The notes below the pieces were generated by a model that saw only the letters and a program-made list of their open reading frames with translations, had not been told where the DNA came from and did no database searches. A DNA stretch of 64,000 nt, taken from NCBI RefSeq assembly GCF_900110025.1, contig NZ_FOCE01000001.1:349372-413371 (forward strand). The letters are read 5' to 3'. Within the stretch, counting starts at the first letter, position 1, and each line of letters begins with the position of its first letter. The translations under genes were made by a program, and so were the position numbers. Origin of the DNA: Gemmobacter aquatilis. Its GTDB lineage: Bacteria; Pseudomonadota; Alphaproteobacteria; Rhodobacterales; Rhodobacteraceae. This document shows, piece after piece, positions 18,097-26,172 of the stretch.

Positions 18097-19062
18097 ATGT
18101 GCCCCGCATCCGGCCCGACCCGATCCAGCCCCGAAGGCCATTACCGCGAGCTTTCGCCGCAACTCGCGGCAAAGCTGCGGCAGATGTGGTCGGCGCGCGG
18201 CCATGATCTGGACCGGATCTGGGGGGATTGCGTGCCACGTCTGCCGGGTTTCGCGCGGTTGCCCGATACGCCCCGCGCACCGGACAGTCGCGCCCATGAT
18301 CAGCTGTGCCTGTTCGATCAGGCGCTGATCTGGGTGATTGCCCTGCGCACCGCCGCGACAAAGGCCCGCAACCTGCCGGGCCTGCAGCAAAGCCCGGATC
18401 AGTTTGCCGCCCTTGCCGCGCTGACCGCGCGTCTGGGGGAAACTCTTGCCGCGCTGCGGTTGCTGGTACTGAACGGATTGCCGGTGCCTGCGCTGCAACT
18501 GGCCCGCTCGGTGTCCGAGGATGTGGATATGGCGCTGGCGCTGCTGCTGCGTCCACGGCTGGCGCAGCAATTCATGGCGTGCACCACGGCGGATGAGGCC
18601 AGCGAGTTCTGGCGCCGCCATATTGCCGGGGGCCGCGCCTTCCGCGCCGTTGCGGAAAAGCTTTACGAGGTCGGGCTCGACCATTCCGACCGCAGCGAAT
18701 ACGGGCGCTGGCGGCGCGAGGTGCTGACGCTGCTGGGCAGCGCGGTGCACAGCTCGCCCCTGGGGCAGGCGGCGGGCCAGCCTGTTGCGCCATGGCACGA
18801 GAATGCGGCGCTGAGAGAATGTCTGGGCTTCGTGACCCATCGCCTGCAGGAATTCTGTGCATGGTCGCATGTGCTGGATACCGGGCTTGAAGCGGATCTG
18901 GCGCGCATTGCCTCTGATCCATCCGGCCGGGGGACCGGTGACTCCGAAGCGCGGTTGCTGCAATTCGCGGCCCGCTCGAAAGAGATCATTCTGGATCAGA
19001 TGCGCTGGATGCTGGCAGACCGGGAAGAGCCGGAACGGCTCCTCGCGGGTCACTGGCACTAG
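18097..19062 (+). CDS. Unrecognised mostly alpha-helical protein
   Basis: A 321-residue soluble protein, divergent from rpoN by 86 bp. I do not recognise the family. Helices rich in Leu, Ala and Arg dominate, with a distinctive central block around VPALQLARSVSEDVDMALALLLRP (split here only for reference) and a conserved-looking HSDRSEYGRWRREVLTLLGSAVHSSP region. No signal peptide or transmembrane helix is seen. Codon use matches neighbouring genes, so it is a real gene. The shared promoter region suggests co-regulation with rpoN, but a role cannot be stated. Confidence 0.7.
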   Translation: MCPASGPTRSSPEGHYRELSPQLAAKLRQMWSARGHDLDRIWGDCVPRLPGFARLPDTPRAPDSRAHDQLCLFDQALIWVIALRTAATKARNLPGLQQSPDQFAALAALTARLGETLAALRLLVLNGLPVPALQLARSVSEDVDMALALLLRPRLAQQFMACTTADEASEFWRRHIAGGRAFRAVAEKLYEVGLDHSDRSEYGRWRREVLTLLGSAVHSSPLGQAAGQPVAPWHENAALRECLGFVTHRLQEFCAWSHVLDTGLEADLARIASDPSGRGTGDSEARLLQFAARSKEIILDQMRWMLADREEPERLLAGHWH

Positions 19063-19073
19063 GGCGCGTGCCG

Positions 19074-19256
19074 TCAGTGCGGCGGTTTCGCGGCTGCGAT
19101 CTTGTTGTCGGCGATCCAGCGGGCGGCCAGAACCAGCGTGCCCATGGCGAAATCCTTGCCATGGGCGCCGATCATCTCTTGCGAGATTTCGGCGATGCGG
19201 GCGAAGAACGCATCCTTGCTGCGGTCTTCGGGCGAAAGGTCGGTGGTTTGGGACAT
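19074..19256 (-). CDS. Small unrecognised protein
   Basis: A 60-residue protein (MSQTTDLSPEDRSKDAFF... ending IAAAKPPH), predicted as two helices. It starts 22 bp after the WD40-like gene, with GGAGAAGACCC before ATG 19256, so it is translated from the same transcript. Family unknown. Confidence 0.55.
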   Translation of the reverse strand: MSQTTDLSPEDRSKDAFFARIAEISQEMIGAHGKDFAMGTLVLAARWIADNKIAAAKPPH

Positions 19257-19278
19257 GGGTCTTCTCCGGTCTGGGCGG

Positions 19279-20403
19279 TTATTTGAACAGGTGGGGCGGA
19301 AAGGTGGCGAGGGCGATTTCACCATCGGCGGTGCCGATCGCCAGATGAGTGCCGCAGGCGGACCAGCCGAGGGTGGTGACCGCTGCGCCGGTGGCATGGC
19401 GCAGCATCATCTCGTCCGGGAGCCCGGCCTGCGCGACAATCACGGCGCCGTTGGCCATGCCTGCGGCGACCAGATCACGCGACGGATGGGCCGCGACACA
19501 TTCGGTCAGCACCAGCCCGGGCCGCCCGCTGCGCAGCGCGCCGGTAGCGTCACTGTCGAAGGGCGCATCGCTGAGCGACCAGCCCGCTACGCGGAAGGCG
19601 CCCGCTGCGAAAACGGCACCTGCCTTGGTGTTGAAGCAGATCGACCGGGGCGGGGCGCGGAAATTACCGATGACGGTGACGCGTCCTGTCGCCAGTTGCA
19701 TCAGCCACAGCCCGCCATCGCGGGCCGCCCCGCCGATCCAGCTTTCATCCGGGGCGCAAATGACCGGGCCATCGGTCTGCACCGCATGGCTTTCGGGCGG
19801 GCTGCCCGGCTGCCACAGAAACAGCGCCTGTTCCCCGGCAATTGCCAGCCGCCGCGACTGCGGCAGGAAGGTCAGCCCGTCCGGGCGGCAATGGGTGGGC
19901 AGCGCCTGAAACGGCACCAGATCGTCCTCGTCATGCAGCACGATGCCGCGCTCTTGCGCGATGGCGAAGCGGCCTTGCCCGTCAGAGGCCAGCGCGAACA
20001 CCGGCTGAGTGCCTTTCAGCAGGCGAAGCACTTGCCCGCGCGGTGTCAGGCGGAAGATCTGGCCATGCCGCCCCGCCACCAGAAACCCATGGGTGTTGGA
20101 GGGCGCAAGCCGCACCGCCCCGTCATCCAGCGGTTCGGTCAGCGTCGGGGGCGGCAGCGCCTTGCTGCGCGGGCGGATCGAGCTGCGCCCGGTATCCAGC
20201 TCTTGCCGGATGCGCTTTTCCGGCGGTTCGGGATCGGCCAGCGGCACCAGCGCCACACGCCCGTCGGCCAGCGCAAAGGCGACCGTCGTCATGTTGCGGT
20301 CGATGCAATGCGACACGACGGCACTTTCGGTCGGCCAGACGCGCGCCAGAAGATCATAGAGTGCGGGCTGGGCCGAGGGGCGGGGCAGGGTGGTCTGATC
20401 CAT
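19279..20403 (-). CDS. WD40-repeat-like beta-propeller protein
   Basis: A 374-residue cytoplasmic protein composed of short beta-rich repeats ending in motifs such as GRVALVPL, GQIFRLT, GLWLMQLATG, GAVIVAQA and GEIALATF, spaced about 40-50 residues. The later repeats (SRDLVAAGMANGAVIV, CGTHLAIGTADGEIAL) are closest to WD40. It is probably a scaffold, since no catalytic residues are evident. It starts 11 bp after the small coiled-coil gene and is followed by the 60-residue gene, forming a three-gene operon next to rpoN. ATG 20403 has AAGGAACAG upstream. Confidence 0.75.
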   Translation of the reverse strand: MDQTTLPRPSAQPALYDLLARVWPTESAVVSHCIDRNMTTVAFALADGRVALVPLADPEPPEKRIRQELDTGRSSIRPRSKALPPPTLTEPLDDGAVRLAPSNTHGFLVAGRHGQIFRLTPRGQVLRLLKGTQPVFALASDGQGRFAIAQERGIVLHDEDDLVPFQALPTHCRPDGLTFLPQSRRLAIAGEQALFLWQPGSPPESHAVQTDGPVICAPDESWIGGAARDGGLWLMQLATGRVTVIGNFRAPPRSICFNTKAGAVFAAGAFRVAGWSLSDAPFDSDATGALRSGRPGLVLTECVAAHPSRDLVAAGMANGAVIVAQAGLPDEMMLRHATGAAVTTLGWSACGTHLAIGTADGEIALATFPPHLFK

Positions 20404-20414
20404 GTTCTGTTCCT

Positions 20415-20696
20415 TCAACGCAAGGCGGCGATTTCGCGCGAAAGCGCGTTCAGCCGCTGTTCCATGTCTTCGATCCGCTGGTGGCAGGCTTCGGCGATGC
20501 TGCGCGCCTGCGCTTCGGTTTCCGCCGCTTCGGCCAGCGCTTCGGCATCGCCCTGTTCCAGCATCTGCCGGGCGAATCCGGCGGCGGCACAACGCTGCAA
20601 CAGGCGGTGATACTCGCCAGTCAGGGCCGACAGCGCAGCGGTTGTGGCGAATTGCTCTGTCAGAAGGGCTTGCTTTTCATCCCTAGGCGCCGTCAT
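20415..20696 (-). CDS. Small coiled-coil protein
   Basis: A 93-residue acidic, helical protein. The C-terminal half (HQRIEDMEQRLNALSREIAAL) has heptad-like leucine/alanine spacing. ATG 20696 was chosen because GGAGGG sits 5 bases upstream; the other ATG at 20708 is part of that ribosome site. First gene of the operon with the WD40-like protein. It could be its partner, but the family is unrecognised. Confidence 0.65.
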   Translation of the reverse strand: MTAPRDEKQALLTEQFATTAALSALTGEYHRLLQRCAAAGFARQMLEQGDAEALAEAAETEAQARSIAEACHQRIEDMEQRLNALSREIAALR

Positions 20697-20733
20697 TCTG
20701 CCCTCCATTCCCGACAGACCGGAGCAGACCGCG

Positions 20734-21006
20734 ATGATCGCCGCCCCCGAAGCCCGTCTTTTTGCTGCATTGGCGCAGGCCGCCGAGGCTGCGCTGGGCG
20801 CCGATCATGCCGCGACGCGCGCCGCATTGCGCGCGGCCACCGACCCCGCGCCCGAACACGGCGCTGCCCTTCAGGCGGCACTTGACGCCCTGCCCGCAGC
20901 CACCCGCGATGGGTTGCTGGCGACCGCTCATCGTCAGATGCGCGAGGATATCTCGGCGATCTGGGGGCTGTTGCCCGGCGCGGCGCTGGGCGGTGGGATG
21001 CACTGA
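20734..21006 (+). CDS. Small alanine-rich helical protein
   Basis: A 90-residue protein (MIAAPEARLFAALAQAAE..., ending GLLPGAALGGGMH) on the strand opposite its neighbours, with GGAG about 9 bp before ATG 20734. It is divergent from the coiled-coil gene (37 bp between starts) and convergent with the 148-residue gene. No family recognised. Third-position GC and placement between genes favour a real gene. Confidence 0.6.
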   Translation: MIAAPEARLFAALAQAAEAALGADHAATRAALRAATDPAPEHGAALQAALDALPAATRDGLLATAHRQMREDISAIWGLLPGAALGGGMH

Positions 21007-21011
21007 GCCTG

Positions 21012-21458
21012 TCATGTGTTGCCCCTGATCTGGCCCTCGGCCTCCATCAAAAGGGTGACGACGCGGGTGATCCCTTCGGAAAACCGCGCTTCGGCCATGT
21101 CGATATGATTGGCCAGCGCATCCCAGATATCGACGCGCAGCATGGTTTCCGCGTCGCCGGTCAGGGTTTCAATCTCTGGCAGGCGGAACTGCCGCGCCAA
21201 GGATACGCCGGTAAAGACGAAATCCCGCAATTCAACCGCGTGGCTGTCGATGAAGAACGGCAGCAGCGGATGCTCTGCCACCGTCACTCCCGCCTCGGCA
21301 AGGGCACGCTCCAGAAAGGCGCGGAAATGGCTGTGCAAAAGCTCCTGGCTCTGGCCCAGAAACCGCATGGTGAATACCAGATCCTGCGGCGCGCGCGCCA
21401 CGACGTCCTGCGCGATCTTGCGCGAGTCCTGCAGGGAAAGGGGAATGGGATCTGACAT
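21012..21458 (-). CDS. Unrecognised helical protein
   Basis: A 148-residue soluble acidic protein (MSDPIPLSLQDSRKIAQDVV..., ending LLMEAEGQIRGNT), predicted all alpha. I do not recognise the family. It is the first gene on the minus strand facing away from the prm control region, so the 760 bp between it and prmA holds both promoters. Start ATG 21458 has a weak GAAGGG ribosome site. Confidence 0.65.
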   Translation of the reverse strand: MSDPIPLSLQDSRKIAQDVVARAPQDLVFTMRFLGQSQELLHSHFRAFLERALAEAGVTVAEHPLLPFFIDSHAVELRDFVFTGVSLARQFRLPEIETLTGDAETMLRVDIWDALANHIDMAEARFSEGITRVVTLLMEAEGQIRGNT

Positions 21459-21588
21459 TGCGCGGCCCTTCGGCTTGCCTGACCGGACCAATGCCGGACT
21501 GATGTCATCCTACCATCCCAAACGCGCCCAAAGAAACGGCGAAAATTTCATAACTTGCTGATTTTCAATATGAAATATGAAAACATGT

Positions 21589-21602
21589 GAAACAGATGTA
21601 AC
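21589..21602 (+). promoter_or_regulatory. Candidate activator-binding site (UAS copy 1)
   Basis: GAAACAGATGTAAC matches 11 of 14 positions of the perfect palindrome at 21776-21789. It is centred about 340 bp upstream of the prm -24 element. Confidence 0.35.
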
Positions 21603-21620
21603 GTTATTTAACGCTGGTCC

Positions 21621-21634
21621 GTTACACCTGTTGC
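21621..21634 (+). promoter_or_regulatory. Candidate activator-binding site (UAS copy 2)
   Basis: GTTACACCTGTTGC matches 11 of 14 positions of the palindrome at 21776-21789, and starts 32 bp (three helical turns) after copy 1. It includes the heptamer ACACCTG, seen again at 21763 and 21798. Confidence 0.4.
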
Positions 21635-21775
21635 CAAGGATTACATGCCGCGTTGCCGCGCCAATTTGTCGCGGTGCGGCAATGGTCCGGCGCGGCGAAT
21701 CGCAGCCGGGATGGCCGTATCAGACCGAACAGGCACCAATTGTCTCAACTCTGCACGGTTTTACACCTGAGACGC

Positions 21776-21789
21776 GTTACAGCTGTAAC
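21776..21789. promoter_or_regulatory. Candidate activator-binding palindrome (UAS, best copy)
   Basis: GTTACAGCTGTAAC is a perfect 14-bp palindrome about 150 bp upstream of the prm -24 element. Related half-site motifs (TTTACACCTG at 21760-21769, ACACCTG at 21798-21804) flank it. It is the strongest candidate for binding by the AcoR/MimR-type activator encoded at 31355-33367. Confidence 0.5.
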
Positions 21790-21874
21790 ACATCGCAACA
21801 CCTGACCGGTTTGCCATCTTCGCTGCAGCCGGAAAGCCGCGTTTCAGGCGCATATTTTTTGATTCCTTCAATTT

Positions 21875-21887
21875 CAATGGGTTGATG
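21875..21887. promoter_or_regulatory. Putative IHF site
   Basis: CAATGGGTTGATG fits the inverse of the IHF consensus WATCAANNNNTTR at every fixed position except the terminal W. An AT-rich flank (21852-21875) adjoins it. It lies between the candidate enhancer palindromes and the -24/-12 promoter, where IHF usually bends sigma-54 promoters. Confidence 0.5.
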
Positions 21888-21934
21888 AAGATTTGCCCCA
21901 TGGCCCCGCATTATTTGCACGGCCAACCGGCCCG

Positions 21935-21951
21935 TTGGCATCGCCTCTGCT
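21935..21951 (+). promoter_or_regulatory. Sigma-54 (-24/-12) promoter of the prm operon
   Basis: TTGGCATCGCCTCTGCT: the -24 TGGCA and -12 TGCT elements have GG (21937-38) and GC (21949-50) separated by exactly 10 bases, as sigma-54 requires. Predicted start is near 21962, giving a leader of about 258 bases before prmA. Confidence 0.65.
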
Positions 21952-22019
21952 TGTATCCCTGACAGAAGAAGCCGGGCTCCGATGCAGGGCAGGCGCAAGA
22001 ACGAAGGATGGGAGGAGAC

Positions 22020-22223
22020 ATGAGGGCGACCATAACCGCCGCAACGCCAGAAGCGTGCCGGTCGGCTGCGGGATTTTCGCTCTTTTCCCCCCGGAACCTT
22101 TGCCGTGAACCGCAGACCCGGCCCGCCCCTGTGGCTGCCGGCCCATCCCCGGGTGGCTCCATTCCGCCCACCGGCATCGGGCAACCGCCCTTGTCGTCCA
22201 ACTCAAGGAGGCTCATGGCATGA
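22020..22223 (+). CDS. Leader ORF translationally coupled to prmA
   Basis: A 67-codon ORF beginning at ATG 22020 with a very strong ribosome site (GGAGGAGAC immediately upstream). It ends with TGA overlapping the prmA ATG as ATGA. The peptide starts MRATITAATPEACRSAAGF and is rich in Pro, Ser and Arg in its second half, with Cys13 and Cys32; it matches no family I know. A 4-base stop/start overlap and good ribosome site suggest it is translated and may control prmA translation. It could instead be a chance frame in the leader. Confidence 0.45.
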   Translation: MRATITAATPEACRSAAGFSLFSPRNLCREPQTRPAPVAAGPSPGGSIPPTGIGQPPLSSNSRRLMA

Positions 22224-23887
22224 CGTCTTTGACGCTCAACAAGATCACGTCCCAGCGCGGTATTTCCGTTGGTGAGGCTACGAAGAAGATTTCGGACCTC
22301 GGCTGGAACCCGACCTATGTTCAGGAAGCGGCAACCTTCCCGACCGATTACAAGATCAACAAGGCCCCGCGCGACCCGATGAAACAGGTTCTGCGCTCCT
22401 ACTTCCCGATGCAGGAAGAAAAGGACAACCGGGTTTACGGCGCACTCGACGCCGCGCTGCGCGGCGACATGTTCCGCAACGTGCAGCCGCGCTGGGTGGA
22501 ATGGATGAAGCTGTTCCTGGCGATCATTCCGTTCCCGGAAATCTCGGCGGCGCGCTCGATGGCCATGGTGGCGCGCATCGCCCCCGGCGAAGACCTGCGC
22601 ACCGGCTTCACCATGCAGATGGTCGATGAATTCCGCCACTCCACCATTCAGATGAACCTGAAGAAGTGGTACATGGAAAACTACATCGACCCGGCGGGCT
22701 TCGACATTACCGAAGAAGCGTTCGGCAAGTGCTATGCCACCACCATCGGCCGTCAGTTCGGCGAAGGCTTCATCACCGGCGACGTGATGACCTCTGCCTG
22801 CATGTATCTGACCGTGGTTGCCGAAACCGCCTTCACCAACACGCTGTTCGTGGCCATGCCGTCCGAAGCCGCCCGCAACGGCGACTATGCGCTGCCCACC
22901 GTGTTCCTGTCGGTGCAGTCGGATGAAAGCCGCCACATCGGCAACGGCCACTCGCTGCTGATGGCCGCGCTGAAAGAGCCGGAAAACCACCTGCTTCTGG
23001 AACGCGACCTGCGTTATGCGTTCTGGCAGAACCACGCCATCGTCGATGCCGCCATCGGCACGCTGATCGAATACGGCACCACCAACCGCGACAAGGAAAA
23101 GGAATCCTACGCGGAAATGTGGCACCGCTGGATCTTTGAAGACTACTACCGCACCTACATGCTGCCGCTGGAAAAATACGGCATCAAGGTGCACCACGAC
23201 GACGTGCAGGAAGCCTGGAACCGCATCACCAAGAAGAACTACGTCCACAAGGTGGCCCAGTTCTTTGCCGTGGGCTGGCCGGTGAACTTCTGGCGGATCG
23301 AAGCCCAGACCGACAAGGACTTCGAATGGTTCGAGCACAAGTATCCGGGCTGGTATGCCGAATTCGGCGAGTTCTGGAAATGGTATGCGAAACTGTCGAA
23401 GCCGGGTCAGAAGGTCATCACCTTCAACGAGGAAGTCGGCTACGTCTATCCGCATCGCTGCTGGTCGTGCCTTGTGCCCTGCCTCATCCGCGAAGACATC
23501 GTGACCGACACGATCGACGGTCAGGTGCACACCTTCGCCCATGAGCTGGACCGCTGGACCGCCGTCGAGGCCTTCTCGAGCGAGTATCAGGGCCGTCCGA
23601 CCCCGGCGATGGGCAAGTTCTCGGGCAAGCGTGAATGGGAAACCCTGTATCACGGCTGGGATCTGGCCGATGCGATCAAGGATCTGAACTTTGTCCGTGA
23701 AGACGGCAAGACGCTGGTCCCGCAACCGCACCTGCGCTTCGATAACAAGGACATGTGGACGCTCGACGACGTGCGCGGCCACACCCTGATGTCGCCGCTG
23801 ACCCTGCTGCGCGAAATGTCGCCCGAGGCGCGCGAAGCGCATCTGGCCGAATACCGCCGCGGCTTCACCATCAATCCCTGCAACTGA
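22220..23887 (+). CDS. prmA: Propane-monooxygenase-type hydroxylase large subunit
   Basis: A 555-residue alpha subunit of a soluble diiron monooxygenase, the site of O2 activation and C-H hydroxylation. All six iron ligands expected from the MmoX/PrmA family are present: Glu107 (PFPEISAARS), Glu137/His140 (DEFRHSTIQ), Glu202 (AETAFTNTLF) and Glu236/His239 (DESRHIGNGH). The gene order large subunit-reductase-small subunit-coupling protein matches prm/mim (propane) operons rather than sMMO (XYBZDC). ATG 22220 has AAGGAGG 8 bases upstream. Propane is the likely substrate, but MimABCD relatives also oxidise acetone and phenol, so the substrate stays open. Confidence 0.93.
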   Translation: MTSLTLNKITSQRGISVGEATKKISDLGWNPTYVQEAATFPTDYKINKAPRDPMKQVLRSYFPMQEEKDNRVYGALDAALRGDMFRNVQPRWVEWMKLFLAIIPFPEISAARSMAMVARIAPGEDLRTGFTMQMVDEFRHSTIQMNLKKWYMENYIDPAGFDITEEAFGKCYATTIGRQFGEGFITGDVMTSACMYLTVVAETAFTNTLFVAMPSEAARNGDYALPTVFLSVQSDESRHIGNGHSLLMAALKEPENHLLLERDLRYAFWQNHAIVDAAIGTLIEYGTTNRDKEKESYAEMWHRWIFEDYYRTYMLPLEKYGIKVHHDDVQEAWNRITKKNYVHKVAQFFAVGWPVNFWRIEAQTDKDFEWFEHKYPGWYAEFGEFWKWYAKLSKPGQKVITFNEEVGYVYPHRCWSCLVPCLIREDIVTDTIDGQVHTFAHELDRWTAVEAFSSEYQGRPTPAMGKFSGKREWETLYHGWDLADAIKDLNFVREDGKTLVPQPHLRFDNKDMWTLDDVRGHTLMSPLTLLREMSPEAREAHLAEYRRGFTINPCN

Positions 23888-23894
23888 CGCAGGG

Positions 23895-23921
23895 GCGGGG
23901 GCCGGCCGGTTCGGCCCCCGC
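23895..23921 (+). terminator. Intercistronic hairpin prmA-prmB
   Basis: Nine-bp stem GCGGGGGCC / GGCCCCCGC with a 9-base loop, between the prmA stop and prmB. There is no T-run, so it is more likely a processing/stability or partial attenuation element than a full terminator. Confidence 0.5.
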
Positions 23922-23990
23922 ATCCCCAACCACATGACGAAGGGGCGGCCCGCGCGGTCGCCGGACTGACGGCAAGGGAGGCCGGACAGA

Positions 23991-25049
23991 ATGGGCGAGG
24001 TTTACAACGTAAGGCTGGAGCCTGTCGGCGTGGAATTCGAGGTGAACGAGAACGAGACCGTTCTCGATGCCGCGTTCCGCCAGGGCATCTCGCTGCCGCA
24101 TGGCTGCAAGGAGGGTCAGTGTTCGGCCTGCAAATGCGTGCTGATCGACGGCGAGGTGGAGATGCTGAAATATTCCACCTTCGCGCTCAACGAAAGTGAT
24201 CGCGACGGCGGGCAGATTCTGATGTGCCGGGCGCTGCCCTATGACAACCTGACGATCGACCTCTTGAACTATGATGAAGAGGTTCTGTCGAAGTCGATCC
24301 CCGTCAAGGAATTCGCAGGCCGGATCACCGATTTCCAAAAGCTGACGCATGACATTCGCGGCGTGCAGATCGAGCTGGACGCTCCGCTGAAATTCTGGGC
24401 GGGCCAGTATGTCGATATCACAGTTACCACGGAAGAAGGGGAGACGATCACGCGTTCGTTCTCCATGGCAAATCCGCCGAGCGAAACCCAAAAGCTCTCC
24501 TTCATCATCAAAAAGTACCCCGACGGAAAATTCTCCAACGAGCTCGACAGCGGCGGAATCCGCGCCGGAGCCTCCGTCCGGGTCAACGGGCCCTTCGGGA
24601 TGTGCTTCCGGCGGGAAGACCGGCAAGGGCCGGTGATCCTGGTCGGTGCCGGGTCCGGCATGTCGCCGGTCTGGTCGATCCTGCAGGATCATGTGGCCAG
24701 CGGTGAACAGCGCGACGTTCTGTTCTTCTATGGCGCGCGCAGTGAAAGCGACCTGTTCCTGCTGGACGAGATCGCGGCCATCACTGACGCCCATCCCGAA
24801 ATCACCTTCATCCCGGTCCTGTCCCATGCGCCGGAAGACTCGGGGTGGACCGGCGAGCGTGGCTTCGTTCACGAGGCGGTTTCGCGTCGCCTGAAGGCGC
24901 TGGGTATCGCCGGGCAGGGGGATGTGTATGCCTGCGGCCCGCCGCCGATGATCGACGCGCTGCAGCCCACGCTTTTCATGCTCGATTTCGACAGCGAGCG
25001 GATTTTCTTCGACCGTTTCACCACGACGTCCGGTTCATCGGGCCATTAA
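23991..25049 (+). CDS. prmB: Propane monooxygenase reductase component
   Basis: A 352-residue NADH:acceptor reductase feeding electrons to the diiron hydroxylase. The N-terminal plant-type [2Fe-2S] domain has Cys39, Cys44, Cys47 and Cys79 (GCKEGQCSACKC and LMCRAL). The FAD domain has RSFSMANPP near 155-163. The NAD domain has VGAGSGMSPVWSI near 218-230 and CGPPPMID. Length and domain order match MmoC/PrmB. Start ATG 23991 follows GGGAGGCCGGACAGA. Confidence 0.95.
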   Translation: MGEVYNVRLEPVGVEFEVNENETVLDAAFRQGISLPHGCKEGQCSACKCVLIDGEVEMLKYSTFALNESDRDGGQILMCRALPYDNLTIDLLNYDEEVLSKSIPVKEFAGRITDFQKLTHDIRGVQIELDAPLKFWAGQYVDITVTTEEGETITRSFSMANPPSETQKLSFIIKKYPDGKFSNELDSGGIRAGASVRVNGPFGMCFRREDRQGPVILVGAGSGMSPVWSILQDHVASGEQRDVLFFYGARSESDLFLLDEIAAITDAHPEITFIPVLSHAPEDSGWTGERGFVHEAVSRRLKALGIAGQGDVYACGPPPMIDALQPTLFMLDFDSERIFFDRFTTTSGSSGH

Positions 25050-25101
25050 GGCGGCCCGATCGCTCGTCCGGGAAGCGGACTACAACACAGGGAGAGAGAC
25101 C

Positions 25102-26160
25102 ATGACAGCAACTGCCACCCCGGTCAGGTCGGGTGCCGCCGGCGCCGCGATCTTCGCCGGATCGACCAGCCGCAAATACAACTACTTCGAACCGCGCGGC
25201 AAACGGGCCACCCATTACGAAGATGTCACGGTGGATGTGCAGCCCGATCCCGAACGCTATCTGATCCAGGACTGGATCATCAGCTTCGGCAACGGCAAGG
25301 GCGCCTATACCAAGGACAATACCCGCGCGCTGTCGTCGAACTGGCACGCCTTCCGGGCGCCGGATCAGGAATGGGAACGCACCCATTACCAGCGTCAGGC
25401 CAAGATCGAAAACATGGTGCAGTCGGTCATCAACAATGCCCGCAAGGCTGGCGCGCATCTGGTGTTCGACAAGGCGTGGCAGCGCATCCTGCAGGTGCAT
25501 CTGGGCGCGTGGAAACATGCGGAATTCGGCCTCGGCACCTCGCTCATGCAGGCGCAGCGCTATGGCTACACCCAGATGATCAACAACGCCACGCTGACCA
25601 ATTCTTCCTACAAGATGCGGCTGGCGCAGGACATCACGCTGTATCTGGCCGAAATCGGCATGGACATCGAAGGCTGGGATGACGAGGCCGGCAAACGCGC
25701 CTGGCTGGAAGACCCGATCTGGCAGGGAACCCGTCACGCCATCGAGGCGATCATGGGCGCCGAGGACTATCTGGAACAGTACTTCGCCATCAACCTCATC
25801 TTCGAACCGATGGTGGGCGAACTCATCCGCTCGGGCTTCTTCATGCAGGCGGCGGCGGCCAATGGCGATTTCATCACCCCGCCGGTGATTTCTGCGGCCG
25901 AGGCTGATTACGAGCGCAATCTCGCGAACACCATCGACCTGATGTATCTGCTGGTGAACGACGCGGAACATGGAAGCCACAACCGCGGCCTGTTCCAGGC
26001 GTGGATCAAGAAGCATGGCGATCTGGCCGACAAGGCCGCCACTGCCCTGCAACCCATCTGGTCGCAACCCCATTCCAAGCCCGTGTCCTTCGCGGATGCC
26101 CGTGCCGTCTCGCAAGAGCGCGTGGGTCGGATCCTTGGCGAACTCGGCCTGAGCCGTTGA
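25102..26160 (+). CDS. prmC: Propane monooxygenase hydroxylase small subunit
   Basis: A 352-residue beta subunit of the (alpha-beta)2 hydroxylase. It has the ferritin-like helical fold without iron ligands; recognisable blocks are SSNWHAFRAPDQEWERTHYQ, LGAWKHAEFGLGTSLMQAQRY and QYFAINLIFEPMVGEL. It starts 52 bp after prmB with GGGAGAGAGACC as ribosome site, and prmD follows after 12 bp. Confidence 0.94.
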   Translation: MTATATPVRSGAAGAAIFAGSTSRKYNYFEPRGKRATHYEDVTVDVQPDPERYLIQDWIISFGNGKGAYTKDNTRALSSNWHAFRAPDQEWERTHYQRQAKIENMVQSVINNARKAGAHLVFDKAWQRILQVHLGAWKHAEFGLGTSLMQAQRYGYTQMINNATLTNSSYKMRLAQDITLYLAEIGMDIEGWDDEAGKRAWLEDPIWQGTRHAIEAIMGAEDYLEQYFAINLIFEPMVGELIRSGFFMQAAAANGDFITPPVISAAEADYERNLANTIDLMYLLVNDAEHGSHNRGLFQAWIKKHGDLADKAATALQPIWSQPHSKPVSFADARAVSQERVGRILGELGLSR

Positions 26161-26172
26161 AAGGAACTCAGA

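Noticed and set aside
21901..21920. TGGCCCC...TTTGCA as a -24/-12 element
   Set aside because: GG and GC are 13 bases apart rather than 10.
21911..23935. 674-codon minus-strand frame over prmA
   Set aside because: Antisense to a gene with all diiron ligands; composition is that of a mirror frame.
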